Shown one piece after another: positions 10,710-22,605 of a stretch of DNA of 64,000 bases (within the stretch, counting starts at the first letter, position 1; each line of letters begins with the position of its first letter). The notes beneath the pieces were generated by a model. That model was not told the origin of the DNA, made no database searches, and saw only the letters and a list, made by a program, of their open reading frames with translations. The translations under genes and the position numbers were made by a program. The stretch covers positions 67,659,022 to 67,723,021 of the forward strand of contig OV121081.1 of NCBI GenBank assembly GCA_921293015.1. The letters are read 5' to 3'. The DNA is from Phorcus lineatus (taxonomy: Eukaryota; Mollusca; Gastropoda; Trochida; Trochidae).

Positions 10710-12598
10710 CCTTGATGATACTATGATTGCCACTTTTCAGGAGGGATAAATGTAAATTAAAACTGCTACACATGATGAACATCTGGAAAATAAATTTAAA
10801 AAAATTTAAATTATCAAAACAAAATTACTTTGCTTGACAAATGATTAGAAAGTAGTTACAAATATGACAGAAGACACTTCAATTCTTACTTTCTAAAACT
10901 ACAACACTTATTTTTGGACTTTTCAATTGGGGGTAAATTTCCCTCAAGACTGTCAATGAACATGATTGAATGCAGTATCAACTTTGACAAATTTTCAAAT
11001 GCCATTGTCAAGACATGATCCTAATATAAATGAGATGTCATCTCAAAAGTAACTATGCCTGAAAGTACAGTAAATGTTTTGCAATTTCATTAATTGCCAA
11101 TACAGTCAAAACATTTGAGCATACTCAATGTTCATAAACATAATATGCCTTTAAATTCAATAGTTTACAAAGGCTATTTGAGATTATTTCAATTTCAGTC
11201 TTTATTCTTGCAATATTTATTGCACAGTCCAATAATTTACTACACATTTGTACTTGCCAATTGCAAAACTCACCCAAGCTTTGCTTCAGGCCATCCAAAA
11301 AGAAGGCTACAGACTCTGAATCCTGGTAGTGTATATGGACATCTGTGGCACTTTCTCTAATTCCATCACACATCTATTTGCAGAGATTTAATGATTATTA
11401 TTAATTTGAAATTCTGCTGACTCAAGAGCATACAAAATTAAATCACAATAAATAAATCTACAAGATAAAGACAAGAATGTTTTACATTTATGATTATTCG
11501 TATTATATTATTTTTATAAAGGCTCACCTCATTAATTTTTATATAATCGAGATAAAGTAAAATCAACACATAACACTGAGAATTATATACACAAAAGCAT
11601 CATACATTTCGATGAATAATTACAACAAATAGTGATTTATACTTATTTACTAAACAGATTTCTCTTGAAAAATATGTTGCATAAAAATATTTTTACTTTT
11701 CTACTAATTTGATACAAATTTAATGAATATTAGATAAATAATTTTATTAGTTTTAATTGAGAAAACTAATGTTAATATTCGGACCTCATTATGTAATGTA
11801 CACGCACATCTGAAGCAGATAAAAATAATCATTCATCCAGTGTGTTCTCATCCCTGAAGCAAGTAGCTCATCTGTCCACGTGAAAGGATTTAGACCTGTA
11901 AAAATCAATGATTAAATAATGATTTTGTTATGTAAGTTATGATTAATAACTGAAATGAAGTGGAGCTTTTTTAACAATTAAGAGTGAAATAGACATGAGA
12001 TTTGAACAACATCATATGATACTTTTCATAATAGAATCTAATCATAATTTGTCCAATATCTTTAGTTCCTAACACAATATATCCTTTATATAAATGTTGA
12101 AATAATTAATTTCATGTACATGAATATTGCACGTGCCTGTATATTTGAATTTAAGCACTGTGGTGATGTAACACAACCAAGAAAAGGCAATAAAGTATTT
12201 ATTATTATTATTATTATTGTATTGGATTATGGATACAGAAAACTATCGAGTTTTTACACGCATATGCCCATGCCGGCACTTGAGGAGAGAAGTACTTGTG
12301 AACTATCAGTGTGTAGCCTGTCATTATTATTTGAATAAATCAACTACTTTGAATGAATGATGACCATATGACGACACGGTAAGTTACTCAAACTGACTCG
12401 GTCATATTCTAGTGTCAATCGCTATGAAAATTTAAATTTTGCGACAATCACAGCAAGATTATCTTTGGAATTTACCAATTCTTACCAGGCATTTAGCGGT
12501 TGTTTCCTCGGCATCTCGTGACTAAAGCCCAGCCGTCCTCCTCGGGAAATTACATCGCTCAAAATTCGCCCGCAGACAAACTCAGCAAGTGCAGCCAT
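10710..12598 (-). CDS. Tentative multi-exon gene, product unrecognised
   Basis: Four exon-like blocks in minus order have splice-like edges. Exon A (12598-12486) starts MAALAEFVCGRILSDVISRG after AACATGG, with donor GTAAGA. Exon B (11895-11804) follows tttttacag and encodes LNPFTWTDELLASGMRTHW. Exon C (11373-11254) follows ctgcaaatag and encodes MCDGIRESATDVHIHYQDSE, with donors GTGAGT at 11273 or GTACAA at 11253. Exon D (10781-10710) follows ttattttccag and encodes MFIMCSSFNLHLSLLKSGNH, with donor GTAAAT. B to C and C to D join in frame with the second donor. A to B does not: A ends in phase 2 and B needs phase 1, so a small exon, a different donor or a sequence error must be assumed. I recognise no family. 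The DVHIHYQDSESVAFFLDGL segment looks like ordinary globular protein. Confidence 0.35.
12190..12225. repeat. (ATT)n microsatellite
   Basis: About seven ATT units run within the + strand tract at 12199-12219. Confidence 0.8.
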
Positions 12599-12849
12599 GT
12601 TGTTTATTCTGTCACTGTGCGCAATGAAACGCGCGAACCAGTTACGTTGGTGATTCCCTTATGTCCGGACATGCGCACTGGGCTTTGACCTAGATTATGT
12701 CAACAGCGAATTTCCGCTGGCCACCAGCGGGATTTTTAAATCCGTTGAAATCGCTCTTTCTGTATACAATCTGTCCGTAAAATCGCGCTAAATATATCGT
12801 ACGAAGTCTGCTCTTTCATTTGAAGACATATAATTTTTTTCCCATAGGC

Positions 12850-12985
12850 GTAATGTTAAAGGGGACATTATGGTTTTAAGTAATTTCAGAGTTATGCTTC
12901 GGAAACGAATGGGAACACCAACACGGACGTGAACTCGGCAAAAACCATTAAATCTTAAATTCCGACCCTTCGGGGGGAAACATGA
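12850..12985. repeat. Dispersed repeat fragment sharing the 6.4 kb repeat edge
   Basis: The block tttcagagttatgcttcggaaac at about 12882-12905 matches tttcagagttacgctgcggaaac at 6421-6443. The rest of the family (X-box-like palindrome, accaaatttggt) is missing, so this is a short or diverged copy. Confidence 0.4.
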
Positions 12986-12989
12986 ATAT

Positions 12990-14530
12990 ACAATGAACCC
13001 TCTAGAAATCATCCAGCCAAGTTATGTGATCATAATTGGTAATAATATCTTCCCAAGATGAAATATAGACACCGGCAGTATCACCCAACAGTATCACGCT
13101 CTGTAGCACCAAACAGTTTATCTGCTTTTCTTGTTTTAACCGGTGCGAATTAATTGTTTCATCATATTTAGTGTATATTATATATGATGTGAAGTTAATA
13201 CTCAAAACATGAAAATGTCGCCCACAAAACAATATTGTTCTTGACGAATATTACATGATTCTTCATGTAGAGTCGGAACATAGTATGTTTCATCAAATGT
13301 ATCGAACACTTTCATATTATCTTACGTCTAATTCAAAATCTTACGTTTCGTGGGATTAATTTCAGAATTTGAATGCGTTTAGAAAAAGAAAAGAATATGC
13401 ACGACGAAGGTTCAGAATATATGCTAACGTCTTCACTTGGTAAAGAGCATATAATCATAAACCAGGTGTATGTTTACAAGAAAAACATGGTAACTATAAC
13501 CCCCTTCTACTCTAAGAATTGTTTCATATCGATGAACCAATTTAGATTCAAAAAAAGGAAAGCACAAACATTCAGAAAATTAATTATTAAATGTAAGTGA
13601 ATCGTTTAACCAGTCTCTTCACCCTTTTCGCTAAACAATTGACTGGGCCTTCTTGCACATGTCATATTCGCGGAACATCACGTGTATATTATTCTTCTGT
13701 CCTTTACAACAAAGAAACGTTCTGTCTCAAAATGTCTCACTTCCTCACAGGAAATATTTTCCTTGTTTGTTTATTTATTTATTCACGTCGACGAAATATG
13801 AAAATCTTTGAATATGGTTCAAACGCTTTGAAACAATGACTATCTAACCAGGTTATTTGAACCACGTGTTGCACGTTAATGTAAACAACTGTTTATCTGT
13901 TTTGTTTTTGTGATATGACCTAAGATTTCGATTTTATAAATAAAGAATATCGATATCATATGCTGTATGAATGTGAAAATGCGTGCGACAATTCCTAAAT
14001 ATTCTAAAAACATAACATTAGGTTTCTGAAAGCTTGAAACTATGAAACAGATGTTGTTTCCTACAAGCCGTCAACATATCACTTAGAGCACTGGTGATAT
14101 TCTTAGAGGACAAAAGACTGTTGGAGTAAGTTTCAATTAAAAACGAATGGTTTTTTTTTACTTACCTATGTCAACCTTTGTAGACTTGGGAAAAACTTTT
14201 TTCAGAATACCCCAACAGGGTCATATGTGTTTTCATGTATACGTGCAGAAATGATAAGGGATCATTACACGCGACAAGGAGCTCATAGACGAACGGTTTC
14301 TTATAGGAGTAGAGGAGGGTTAACCGTATGCTGACGGCGAGAACTGATGGCTGATGGCAGTTAAGTTTAGTTCAGGTAATGGTGTGCACCATTGCCACCA
14401 CTTGGGACCACCATGCATGAATAAGGGCTGATAGAACAGGTACACACGTTTTTTAGAAGAATATTAGGAGCTGGTATTATGAATACGAACAAGTTCTTGA
14501 CGATAGTCAACTTCATGCAATGTCATGCAA
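12990..14530. other. Intergenic, no gene seen
   Basis: Only short accidental reading frames are present, with no splice-bounded blocks or recognisable domains. Confidence 0.4.
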
Positions 14531-14534
14531 TAAA

Positions 14535-14965
14535 GATGTTTTATTTTTATTTTATTTTAATTTTTCAAAACATACAGAATAAGTACATATAAGAATAACA
14601 GTTCCCAACATAAACCAATTTTACACAAGTAATAGATAATAATTTGTAAATGTATACAAGATATGATGGATAAGCAATCATACATTCAAAGTTAATTCTG
14701 ACAGTAGGTAGAAATTAGTGATAAGTAAAAACTTATCTAATACTTCAGACTAGATTATGACAGATTGACCAGAAATTCATAAAGCTGTCATATTTACAGT
14801 TTGTGTAGGCGTTAAATCGGTCAACTAAGTATGCAATTTTAATTTCCTCTTTAATGTGTTTAAAATTTGGGATTTTCTCCTGTTGTTAAGATGTTGGCTA
14901 TCCTTAAAACTCTCTTCTTTTGAGTACTGGTGAAACTTGAAAAAGTAATTAAGCTATTTGAAGGT
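14535..14965 (-). mobile_element. Decayed LINE 3' end
   Basis: On the minus strand two frames a single shift apart read KRVLRIANILTTGENPKF and then KHIKEEIKIAYLVDRFNAYT...FMNFWSICHNL. These resemble the C-terminal tail of L1-type ORF2 proteins, where an R-I-A..L..G motif precedes a terminal W. An A-rich minus-strand stretch (T-rich on + at 14541-14570) follows as the 3' tail. Frameshifts and a stop show it is dead. The family assignment rests on short segments. Confidence 0.5.
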
Positions 14966-17900
14966 GATGAAAATGATACATATGACATAATGATGATTAT
15001 TAATATATATATTAATATAATATAGAAGAAGATGAAGGAAAATATATAATCTCCATCACCATCATTTCTTTTTTATAAGCAATATATGCCCCAGTTATGA
15101 GCCCTGGGCCAACCATTATAGAAGCATGCACTCACAAGAACTCGTGTGACACATGAAGAAAAAAAGGATTGAAGTTAAGTTCGGTAGGATTTAGTCAACA
15201 AACAAACATCCGGTTGACTAAGAGGAGTGGGTGACACATATTTGTGCCATGGGAAGATTTGTCATCGTTATTCATCAGATAGGCAGATTTTAAAAAAATG
15301 GTATTGTACATAGAGTACGTCGCCCTCCAAACTAAAGCGCCGTTATAGAGTTAATCAATAAACGCTGGTTCTCCTAATCGTCGATTTCACATTTCAGTTT
15401 TAGAATTAAAAACTAAGCACGGAATAAATCCTATATGTGACGACGTTTTTATAATCAAAGATTCAAATGTGTATAATTGACATAAATACTGTCACTGATA
15501 GCGGGTAACTGCACATTAAGCCACAATGGATCCACTTGCAAGATTACTCTTTTCCCATTTACTGGGTAGTCCGGTAGTCAGGCTACGTTTTGCGCACATA
15601 GGTTGCGCAACGGATATAAAATAACCAGTTTTCCTATATCATATGTGTGAACCCATGTGCGGTAACCTTGACCAATGCCAAGATAAATTGAATTTGGCGG
15701 ATCATAAGCTTCTTTTTCATCATTATGTATATTATCGTTTTCGAAGATATTCAGTGACCTGTTAGCGATGTCATGACTTCCCATTTGCAAAACAGAGAAG
15801 TATGAATTATAGATTCCCTATGCGGTGTGCTCGAACTGTTTATGATGCTAATTGCTCTCATTGTACTCTTTGATTTCACGTAGTCATGCACAATCGCCTG
15901 TCAATACTCGCTTTGTGGAATTTGATAGACACACTTTGTAGCACAATGATGTCATCAATATCACCATAAATGTGGAATAAAACACAAAGAACGTTGTTTA
16001 ATTCATCTCATCTCCGATAATGTCCTTATCTTAAATGTCCTGACGACTGCGCCTAACTCACAGTTTCAGTACATGACGGCGCATTATCCTTTCACAACAT
16101 CGAATTCAGCAAATATATTTTGGTGATAAATGATCCGCTTCAATAGTTGACTGATCTCAGATTTGAGTTCTTTACTGTATTTTTTTGCCAAACACTGAAA
16201 CCAAAGACGTATATACACGTCTTTACTGAAACGAAACACAAGTTGTTGTCTTGGTACAAGTGACTACTTTCCAGTGCGTATTGGTCTACCCAGCATGACC
16301 ACCATTGCCGGGAGCCGTACAGTTTTACAATCCCACGGAAGAATAGAGAAGTATAGTCTGTCGTCCAGACCTTAGGGGGATAAAATAAAGGTGTTGTTTT
16401 ATGTCTAGAACATGTTGGCAAGTCTAGTTATCTCAGTGTGAGATCAGGACTATTTTTTATATTATTTCACACCAAACATTAAAAATTAAATTTACACTCA
16501 CAAGTTTTTTCCCGGGACTATTTGTATGTCTAAGAGAAGTACAAAACTACCCTTGTAAGCTGAGATGCAGTCTGGCGTGCATCATTTTCCCCTTGTAAAC
16601 TCATCCTTTAACCGAAATATTTTATACTAAAATCTTAAACATTCAATTTCCGAATTGCTGGCGTCCGCTCTTACCTCTAACTTGACCGAAATCATTTTTA
16701 CAAAACAACCTTAGATTTCAGACTTCAAATTTCATTTGCGACGAAAATTTCTCAGTTTCTCTAAGATCAAGTTCAAATCAAATACAAAAGAATGAATTAA
16801 AAAGAGTTATCACTAAAAAATTTAAAAACTTTGTCATTCCAAACGTGATGAATGTATCGGCCATCATGGACGATGTTCGTGTTGTTTAGAAACTATAAGT
16901 GGCAGATGGGTATAATTCATGCTTAAAGCATCCTGAAACCACATGTACAATTTGCTTCGAGTACCCGGACCCAAGTTATTGAGACTTTTTCTTATTAGTT
17001 TCTATGACCCGTCCGTATTTTCAATTTACACCTGTTGTAATTATCACACCGTCCTGCTGTTGACATGTTATTTTCCGATACCTTTATTATTGGTGTCAAA
17101 CATATATGTTTGAAGCGTGAAGTTCGAAACCATGGTTAGGAAGGACATCGTATAGAAAAACTATTTGAATGGCCAGTTTATCGATCCTTATTGGTGATAA
17201 GAAGAACTTTATTCTTTTTCAGTTATAGACTATAAAATATCAGCTTTTTATCACGCCACCGCGGGTTTCGACCCCTCTAAAACTCTCAAAAGGTATCTGT
17301 TACAACTATAACTGCGTACAATGGTTTAAATAATATTTTAGACCAATTTTAACCAGCCTCATGCGTTACTAAATTCATCATCGGCAACATCGATGTACCT
17401 GTAGAAGCGTATTTACTTTATAATATTTAAGCCTATATGTGTAGAAAATCAAATAAAATCTGAATGTGTATCTTTAATCTACAAGGGTATCAATTATTAA
17501 TGAAATTTGATGCAAAAGATTAAAAGGAAAATTGATTTTTTGCATTTGACTTTAACACAGTGTCTACGATATTGTTTTAACTGCTTACAAATGTAAAATT
17601 CGCCCTCTCATTCACGTTTATTATAATATCTCACGAGATGACGCATCGCACTAAGTAGGTAAAGTAAGCAAGAAAACAAGGGGAACGTTTATTAGACTCT
17701 TTGAGACCGCAAACGTTTCAACTCGTGCAACAGTTCGCTTCAAAATCCCAGTGCTAAACTCTCAAACTTGGAACACCCTGGATACACTGCCTCTATTATT
17801 CCTACTGGGATATCTTGACATGTTCCGCGCCATTTCCGATGCACGTTTTGAATTAACCCGTGAGTGCATTTGAGACATGTGCAGAGGGGGAGCGGCTGTA

Positions 17901-18185
17901 GCAGCTAGACTAGCGCCCGTCTCTGAAATTCAATGTCTTAGATAAACGTCGACCATAACGTATGTTTCATAAACTTAAATGTTGCTTCAATAAAAGTCAA
18001 AATACAAACTGTCCTGAGTTTAATTCAAATATCCCCTTCAACTCTCTAAAATGACGATATATATTTTCTTGTTTCTTGATGATATAAGTAATACGGTAAT
18101 GTCGATCTTAATAAGTTGAAATTCTGCAGAAATATTAGTTAAATGACCTACTAAACATTACCAACATATGTTTGTCTTTGTTTGC
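14966..18185. other. Intergenic, no gene seen; slightly GC-richer block at 17690-17960
   Basis: The block at 17690-17960 contains a + strand open stretch reading LNSQTWNTLDTLPLLFLLGY and ending at a TGA. It is too short to assign and may be a transposon remnant. I see no splice sites supporting an exon. The remaining sequence is AT-rich with only accidental frames. Confidence 0.35.
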
Positions 18186-18189
18186 CAGA

Positions 18190-18384
18190 TTTACGTTTGA
18201 GTCATTGGCATGCGCAATTGTCCAGTTTTCAATCATAAATCATAACTTAAACCGTTCTATTGTCGCCATAATGAACTGATAAGCATTGAGATGGTGATTT
18301 TCAGATACAACCACTCTTGATGAAATAACATCATTAACAAAGTTTGACATTTTTACTGCAATAACATACTCTGTGCCCCTTTAG
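18190..18384. repeat. Dispersed repeat (family B), copy 1
   Basis: It matches 31640-31829 and 54055-54345 block by block: ttgtccagttttcaatcat, taaacc-gttctattgtc, gattttcagatacaaccac, aagtttgacat, and the shared end acatactctgtgcccctt. No coding capacity or clear terminal repeats were found, so its class (SINE or MITE) is open. Confidence 0.65.
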
Positions 18385-19005
18385 GTCCATTCATTTCTTG
18401 ATGCAATAAGAAAGATATAACAGACTGTTTTTCTCTCCCTATTTTAGTTACATTCACATTCATATCCAAATGATTTAATTAATACATATATGTGCACTAA
18501 CATACACATATATTTCCTATAAAAGTCACATATCAAGGGTTGACAGATTTTCATACCGTTGATAGAGACTCGACGAACACGGACGTAAAAGCAGTGAGGG
18601 TGTTTTTAAATCTTCTAAATTTAGTCATGAAAGAGTTATCTCCCTTTTGTTTACAAGCGTGCAGTGTTGAGTCGACAGGATGAGTTTGTGTTTAGAATGA
18701 CAATGCAGTTTTTCACCAAACCCTTCAAACGTACAGAATTTAAAATACGAACGTCAAGAACCTGACTATCTCTGTCGACGTCAAGGTACAGCTGACGTCA
18801 GTTTGTAGTGTGTTTAAAAATCAGCGTCTAAATGTTGCATCTTGAGTACAAGTTAACACTTTATTCACTTATGACATCACCCTAGGGGCGGTTTGATGGT
18901 TGTTTTTAGCCACATATCTGCTTGAAACAGCATTGGTGGGCAATTGAATAGATTACAAAACTCGCGAGTACTGAATAGGCCTAATGTGCAAAGATACAAA
19001 CACTG

Positions 19006-19119
19006 TAGGGTAAGTAGGTTAATTACGGCATATTTCGAACACCTACAACGTTCGCGGTTATAGTAGGCGTATTATGAAAACCTGCCTCTGAGTTGCCGAA
19101 GTTTGCCGTACTTACCCTA
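19006..19119. mobile_element. Small palindromic (foldback) element next to the zinc-knuckle gene
   Basis: The left arm starts tagggtaagtaggttaattacggc and the right arm, reverse complemented, starts tagggtaagtacggcaaacttcgg. The arms pair except for an 8-bp insertion (ggttaatt) in the left one. At 114 bp it can form one long hairpin. It is likely a miniature DNA transposon remnant. Confidence 0.55.
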
Positions 19120-19448
19120 ACAGAAAAACGCTTGTAAAATACCACGTAAGACTTGTAAAGAGTTGAAACATTTAATAATTCCATTCAAAATACAAAACAA
19201 ATATATATTCAACAAAAATACACTAAGTTCAGGCAATGTTCAAAGACTAACCCGGAGAAAGTCCAACATAAAAAGTCCAACAGGTCTTCATTTGCCTATC
19301 CAACAGGCAGTGATCACTAACTATAGAACAGTTGATGGGACATAGTCCACCGCTGACGCTGGCTAATTCAAGGAGCCAGTCATAACGTTGAATATCAAGG
19401 CTGTATTCATTTTATCTTTTCAGCAAGTCTGATACAGTCGTCTGTTTT

Positions 19449-19982
19449 CTATCCCTTCATCTGTCTTTGAACGTGCGGGACAGTCTCCCCAATCACATCG
19501 ATCAGACGATTGAGCAAACACATCAATTCACGCATGTACAGCTGCATCTCGGGTATCTGTAGAGAAATGTCTGTTTTGTCCGAGTCTATCTTTTCCTTCT
19601 CCCCAAGGACCGACTCCGTCCTCTGTTTCTTGTTGGTAGAAGCAGAGGTGATCGTTTGGCTAGAACGTGCTCGTTTTAACGCTGGTTTGTCCAACCCCTC
19701 AGAGCGGATATGACGTTTACCCGAGTCTGCGTAGAACTGACCTTCGCGAAAACCTCCGTTGTTTGGGCACACCCAGTGACGATGACCCCGCTGGTGGCAA
19801 AGGTCACAGGTCACGCCAGGACAGAACAAATAGCTGTGGTCGTCTGTCCGACATCTTGTACACCTGTACGGGTAAACGCTTCTCTTTGCAGATAAAGTCT
19901 TCCGGGATATCTTCTCTGTGGCGTCGGTTGACACAGTTTTATGTGTGATTGTTCTGACGGTTGATGTTTTGACGTTATTCAT
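19449..19982 (-). CDS. Small protein with two CCHC zinc knuckles, intact paralog
   Basis: An apparently intronless 177-codon frame starts with ATG at 19982-19980 (MNNVKTS) and ends with TAG at 19451-19449. Residues 41-54 (CTRCRTDDHSYLFC) and 59-72 (CDLCHQRGHRHWVC) are two exact C-x2-C-x4-H-x4-C zinc knuckles separated by four residues, the spacing common in retroviral nucleocapsids and RNA-binding zinc-knuckle proteins. A basic segment before them (SAKRS) and KRARSS plus NKKQR at residues 103-121 could serve in nucleic-acid binding or as a split nuclear localisation signal. The C-terminus (about 139-165) is leucine-rich and may form an amphipathic helix. Single-strand nucleic acid binding is inferred from the knuckles; the cellular role is unknown. 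The start is supported by the TATA box 119 bp upstream and no earlier ATG in frame. A minus-strand ATTAAA at 19176-19171 is the likely poly(A) signal. It could be a domesticated retroelement gag piece or a lineage-specific cellular gene. Confidence 0.7.
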   Translation of the reverse strand: MNNVKTSTVRTITHKTVSTDATEKISRKTLSAKRSVYPYRCTRCRTDDHSYLFCPGVTCDLCHQRGHRHWVCPNNGGFREGQFYADSGKRHIRSEGLDKPALKRARSSQTITSASTNKKQRTESVLGEKEKIDSDKTDISLQIPEMQLYMRELMCLLNRLIDVIGETVPHVQRQMKG

Positions 19983-20076
19983 GATTAAACTGTCCCAGTG
20001 TATATGCTAACACCAAATTACTGCGCTGATATCGGACAAGACTTTATTCTTAACGCCAGCTCCTCTCAGCCTCGAA

Positions 20077-20110
20077 TGACGTCAAAGCGAAAAATTCCGT
20101 CCTTTTATAG
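20077..20110 (-). promoter_or_regulatory. TATA box and CRE-like site of the intact zinc-knuckle gene
   Basis: On the minus strand CTATAAAAGG occupies 20110-20101. A perfect TGACGTCA palindrome (CREB/ATF-type) lies 17 bp downstream at 20084-20077, near the expected start of transcription (about 20070-20080). The decayed paralog keeps the TATA box (25845-25837) and the flanking cctcgaatg, but lacks this exact TGACGTCA. Confidence 0.6.
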
Positions 20111-20132
20111 TAGACAGCGCGTGCAGCAACCT

Positions 20133-20335
20133 GGAAAAACCCATGTTCTAAATATAGCACCACAGATTGGGAAAAACCCATGTTCTAAATATAGCACCAC
20201 AGATTGGGTAAAACCCATATCTATAAATAGACTGGGGAAAACCAACGTTATTTGACCGACTTTTACAGGTCTATTTTTAGACCAAAGGTTATTAAGTACT
20301 TTCTGGGGTAAGATTTCTATATTTAGATTATTGGT
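20133..20335. promoter_or_regulatory. Composite motif array upstream of the intact paralog
   Basis: Read on the + strand: GGAAAAACCC at 20133 with CTAAATATAG at 20148; the same pair at 20170 and 20185; GGTAAAACCC at 20207 with CTATAAATAG at 20221; GGGAAAACCA at 20235; and the reverse form CTATTTTTAG at 20271. The first three modules repeat at exactly 37 bp. The A-core resembles a Dorsal/Rel site (GGGWWWWCCM); the second core fits the MEF2 consensus YTAWWWWTAR. Factor identities are inference from motif shape. Confidence 0.6.
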
Positions 20336-20651
20336 TTCTCAAAAACTGATATGTTTACCATAAAACCTTAGACTTGAAAAATCTAAATTTATAAACAGAA
20401 TTTTTATCTCAGTTTCTATAATCTATATAAGACGTAAAGTTCTACGTCTTGAGACACCCGGGTCGTGTAAATTGGAACTTCCTTGAGAACATCTTGTTAT
20501 TTGGACAGACTGGACTTGTTTCTTCAAGTGTCGTGTGGAGAATTTTAGAGGCGTATCTACAATTCCGGATCACCACTAACGGCAAGGGGCGCTGCTTTAA
20601 ATACAACCTTGACCTCATTAGCATGATAGCTGATCGTGATGGAGGTTAAAC

Positions 20652-20696
20652 ATGGCGGCGGGCGGACTTGCGGCGAACTGGCATACATTCATTCGG
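20652..20696 (+). other. Possible first coding exon (MAAGGLAANWHTFIR)
   Basis: AAACATGGCGGCG gives a good initiation context in a local GC-rich patch. The frame reads MAAGGLAANWHTFIR before a GTAATA donor-like sequence. I found no convincing downstream exon or known family. The ATGGCGGC string alone is also a YY1-type motif, so this may be a promoter element instead. Confidence 0.2.
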
Positions 20697-20699
20697 TAA

Positions 20700-22360
20700 T
20701 ATCAACTTCTGATATGAGTATACAACGGGGGAAAAGCACCCCTCATATTTCTTAAATCGGCAAATACACTTCGAACTGAAGGCTGTCACAACGTTTACAC
20801 TGCAAGAAGGGTTTATATCTGCAAAACGACGTAAACATTTGAAACCCCGATGTCTGTCTTTGAGAGCCCAGTGGATAGCAACTAGCGAAGTGATGTGGCT
20901 ACGTACATTTAGGCAGTGGCGACCATTCCTGATATAGTAAACGTATGTAATTTCATATACTAAACAATCACAAATAGGCTACTATTCCACGGACTTTTAT
21001 CTCAATTTCTTTTGGGGTTTTTAAGACCCTTCCTTCGTTACAGATCTGACCCAAATATTTGACCAAGGTGATACCATTTCAAAATTTCTAAGTGTAAATT
21101 TATTTTTCCATAATAACATTTAATTGGAGAGTCGCGTTGTAGACATTCACCAATCAACAGAAATTGAAAGGAACTCCTTTTTGAAATATTAAAAAATATG
21201 GAATGGCATGTAATATTTAATTGCAAAGCTTGGTATTTCAAATTTTTTTCATTATAAGATAAGTGTTATTTGTGAATTGGGCAACTAGTTAAAGTATATG
21301 AAAAGTAATTGTTAAATTTGTATTTTTGATATTTCTCCCATGCTAGTAGTTAAAATGTAATTTCAAAATATATTAATGGTTTGATCATTTGCACCTTTCC
21401 CCAAAGGGATTATTTACTTTAGACTTTAGCATAATGATATCTCAAAATAATTTCCTTATCACATATCAACATATCTATGAATACACTCCTAATTTATACT
21501 TGCGGAGACTAGGCCTAATCAGGAAAATCAATTCTAAAAAACCTCATAACTCATATAAATATTTTAAAAAATCAAACATTAATAAAAGTAGTATACAAAA
21601 TACATAGTATCATGCATACATATAACTTACATACATACACAGGAATACACATGGATCATTCCAGACAGATGTTTAGGGATTTTAAACAATCATCAATACA
21701 TCAAACATTGTCTTTGGAAGCAAAATGTGAAATTTGCCGAGGTATTAAACAATACACATGTTTTCATATATATTTTCAATACAGGCATCCAATTAATTTT
21801 AACCTGAAAACTGTATTTGGCAAAGTTTCGACTGTCACTCAAAAATAGATTTTCTTAGGGGATTCTTTTGAAAATCCTTGTTCTTATTTGTATCATCATC
21901 CTGAGATTTTCTTGAATTGTATGGGGCAATCTTCCCATCCCTATTAAATGACTGTAATATTAGTTTAAAGCCAATGTATAGGCTTTAGATATGATTATAT
22001 CTTAAATATAAAATAAACTCGATAGGGCTTATTGGAATTTATATGAATAATATTTTTTTCAATGTTTCAGTTAGTAAATAAATCATTTTTCATGATTTAA
22101 AAATTTACAAATATCCCGAACTTTTTGTCTAGGATATATATAAATCCAATTCTTACTAATAAAAGTAAATGATGTAATAAGAGAGCTGTTTATTAATTAT
22201 TTCTCATGAAGAGCTAAATGTGTAGCCCATTAACAGTATCAGAGCATTGATAATGTTCAAATATCTACTCATTTATAATCATTCTGAGTTCTTTTTTTTT
22301 TAGTAAAATATATATCAAACTTAAAAGCCTATATTTAGCACAATAATCATATTACAATTG
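20700..22360. other. Intergenic, no gene seen
   Basis: AT-rich sequence with accidental short frames only. No repeat family, tRNA or exon was recognised. Confidence 0.4.
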
Positions 22361-22367
22361 ATTAAAC

Positions 22368-22476
22368 AAATAGAGGATATTTGACATTTCTCGTCGAATA
22401 CCATGGATATCTCATCGAGTGAAGTAGAAATTTAATTATATTTTCACGAGTGGCGTAAATGTCAAATGTTCTATTT
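22368..22476. mobile_element. Foldback (hairpin) element
   Basis: The left arm aaatagaggatatttgacat (22368 onward, extending through ttctcgtcg) pairs with the right arm at 22447-22476, whose reverse complement reads aaatagaacatttgacattt. The element can form one hairpin. A second perfect hairpin follows nearby (TTCACTGAGT at 22623-22632 with ACTCAGTGAA at 22651-22660), suggesting a larger composite MITE up to about 22700. Confidence 0.5.
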
Positions 22477-22585
22477 ATTATGTTTCCCATAACCCCGTAA
22501 ATGACCCTATAACTAGGCTATATCAATGGAGAAGCTAAAACGCTTCGCTAGCGCGGCCGTTGCATGACATCATTCAATTGCTTCA

Positions 22586-22605
22586 TGACGTCACAGACGA
22601 CGTCA
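22586..22605. promoter_or_regulatory. Paired CRE-like sites
   Basis: TGACGTCA at 22586-22593 is followed by GACGTCA at 22599-22605. They lie between the two hairpins of the 22.4-22.7 kb element and may be part of it. No gene start is apparent beside them. Confidence 0.35.

Larger units (their letters stand above)
19140..20650. repeat. Segmental duplication, copy 1 (partner 24900-26760)
   Basis: It shares in order with the partner the 3' region (cagtgatcact ... gttgatgg), the coding region, the 5'UTR and TATA box, the composite motif array, and probably an outer block near 20600 (tacaaccttgac versus 26699 tataaccttgac). The two copies have the same orientation, about 5.8 kb apart. Confidence 0.7.

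Noticed and set aside
14966-18185. Hidden gene in the 15-18 kb interval
   Set aside because: Frames are short, without splice-bounded coding blocks or recognisable motifs.
20449-20649. 66-codon + strand frame next to the zinc-knuckle promoter
   Set aside because: It overlaps duplicated noncoding sequence that is not open in copy 2 and shows no domain.
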